In this document: positions 5,983 through 6,121 of the stretch, piece after piece
How positions within the stretch are numbered: the first letter of the stretch is position 1
Layout of the letters: each line of letters begins with the position of its first letter
Source of the DNA: Dysgonamonadaceae bacterium
GTDB taxonomy: Bacteria > Bacteroidota > Bacteroidia > Bacteroidales > Azobacteroidaceae
Length of the DNA: 6,121 nucleotides
Assembly (NCBI GenBank): GCA_031276105.1
Contig: JAISNS010000192.1
Location: 1-6,121, forward strand
Direction: 5' to 3'
Position numbers and translations under genes: made by a program
Notes under the pieces: generated by a model
The model's database searches: none
What the model was told of the DNA's origin: nothing
What the model saw: the letters and a program-made list of their open reading frames with translations, nothing else

Positions 5983-6010
5983 TAATTCTTAATTCTTAAT
6001 TTTTAATTAA
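5983..6010. repeat. A/T-rich repeat, inverted copy of the rnfD-rnfG spacer
   Basis: Bases 5989-6008 are the exact reverse complement of 4073-4092, a 20-bp match. Another TAATTCTT unit precedes it (5983-5990), so the tandem nature is also shared. On the minus strand the repeat starts in the last sense codon (AAT) and TAA stop of the convergent gene, just as the other copy does for rnfD. Confidence 0.85.
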
Positions 6011-6121
6011 ACTCAAATACTTTGGCAAAGCGGTAGATTGTAGCGTCGTCCATTGTTATTATGATATCCACTTCACCCGCAGGATTGGAGGGAAGAATAC
6101 AGGTAAGGGTTTTCCCGTCTG
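6003..6121 (-). CDS. 3' end of a protein with a C-terminal IPT/TIG-like domain
   Basis: This partial gene enters from the right edge; 38 codons and the TAA stop (complement of 6003-6005) are visible. The translation includes DGKTLTCILPSNPAGEVDII and ends in YRFAKVFEFN. The pattern 'L.C.LP...AG.VDI.IT......F..VFEF' is that of the last strands of an IPT/TIG immunoglobulin-like domain, whose members often end in V.VT followed by a final (A/V)F.(Y/F). In Bacteroidota such domains are common in secreted or surface proteins, including SusE/SusF-like glycan-binding lipoproteins and NHL-repeat proteins; which one this is cannot be told here. It converges on the rnf operon and shares the terminator hairpin at 5943-5976. 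Coding is supported by the open frame, sensible residue pattern and domain-like ending, but the piece is short. Confidence 0.6.
   Translation of the reverse strand, partial: DGKTLTCILPSNPAGEVDIIITMDDATIYRFAKVFEFN

Noticed and set aside
4068..6010. rnfG-E-A as a mobile element or CRISPR bounded by the inverted repeats
   Set aside because: The enclosed genes are core Rnf subunits in standard order, there is no transposase or target duplication, and there is no repeat-spacer array.

Overview
The window holds one complete operon for the Rnf membrane complex (ferredoxin:NAD+ oxidoreductase, ion-translocating). It is preceded by the 3' end of an unrelated gene and followed by the 3' end of a convergent gene. 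The organism is most likely an anaerobic member of the Bacteroidales (Bacteroidota). The gene order rseC-rnfB-C-D-G-E-A is the one seen in that group. The only promoter-like element matches the Bacteroidota -7 box (TAnnTTTG). Most starts lack a Shine-Dalgarno sequence and have A-rich leaders. Spacers carry A/T-rich repeats of a kind common in Bacteroidales. Species cannot be told from this window.

Layout: 1-327, the C-terminal fibronectin-III-like end of a probable GHL10-type glycosyl-hydrolase-like protein. 328-537, spacer with a promoter candidate (458-487) and a 14-bp near-palindrome (498-511). 538-942 rseC; 949-1779 rnfB; 1773-3101 rnfC; 3128-4078 rnfD; 4098-4754 rnfG; 4751-5338 rnfE; 5338-5910 rnfA. 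All seven genes are on the + strand with overlaps or gaps of at most 26 bp. 5911-6010, a composite spacer made of heptamer repeats, a strong hairpin and an A/T repeat. 6003-6121 on the minus strand, the last 38 codons of a protein ending in an IPT/TIG-like domain; this short piece is easy to miss.

How the genes work together (family knowledge): reduced ferredoxin gives electrons to the iron-sulfur protein RnfB. They cross the membrane through the cysteine-bound iron-sulfur site shared by RnfA and RnfE to the covalent flavins of RnfG and RnfD. They return to RnfC, which reduces NAD+, and Na+ or H+ is pumped. RnfD (Thr159) and RnfG (Thr172) both show the ApbE flavinylation motif. No apbE gene is in the window.

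The most unusual signal is the C-terminal tail of RnfG. After the FMN domain it carries two tandem copies of TDASSGAT, each satisfying the ApbE target pattern Dxx[S/T]GA[T/S]. The two 24-nt copies differ at five third-codon positions and at no amino acid. This suggests an RnfG with up to two extra covalent flavins on a flexible periplasmic tail, which is untested. Second is a perfect 20-bp inverted repeat bracketing rnfG-E-A that overlaps the stop codons of both rnfD and the convergent IPT/TIG gene in the same register.
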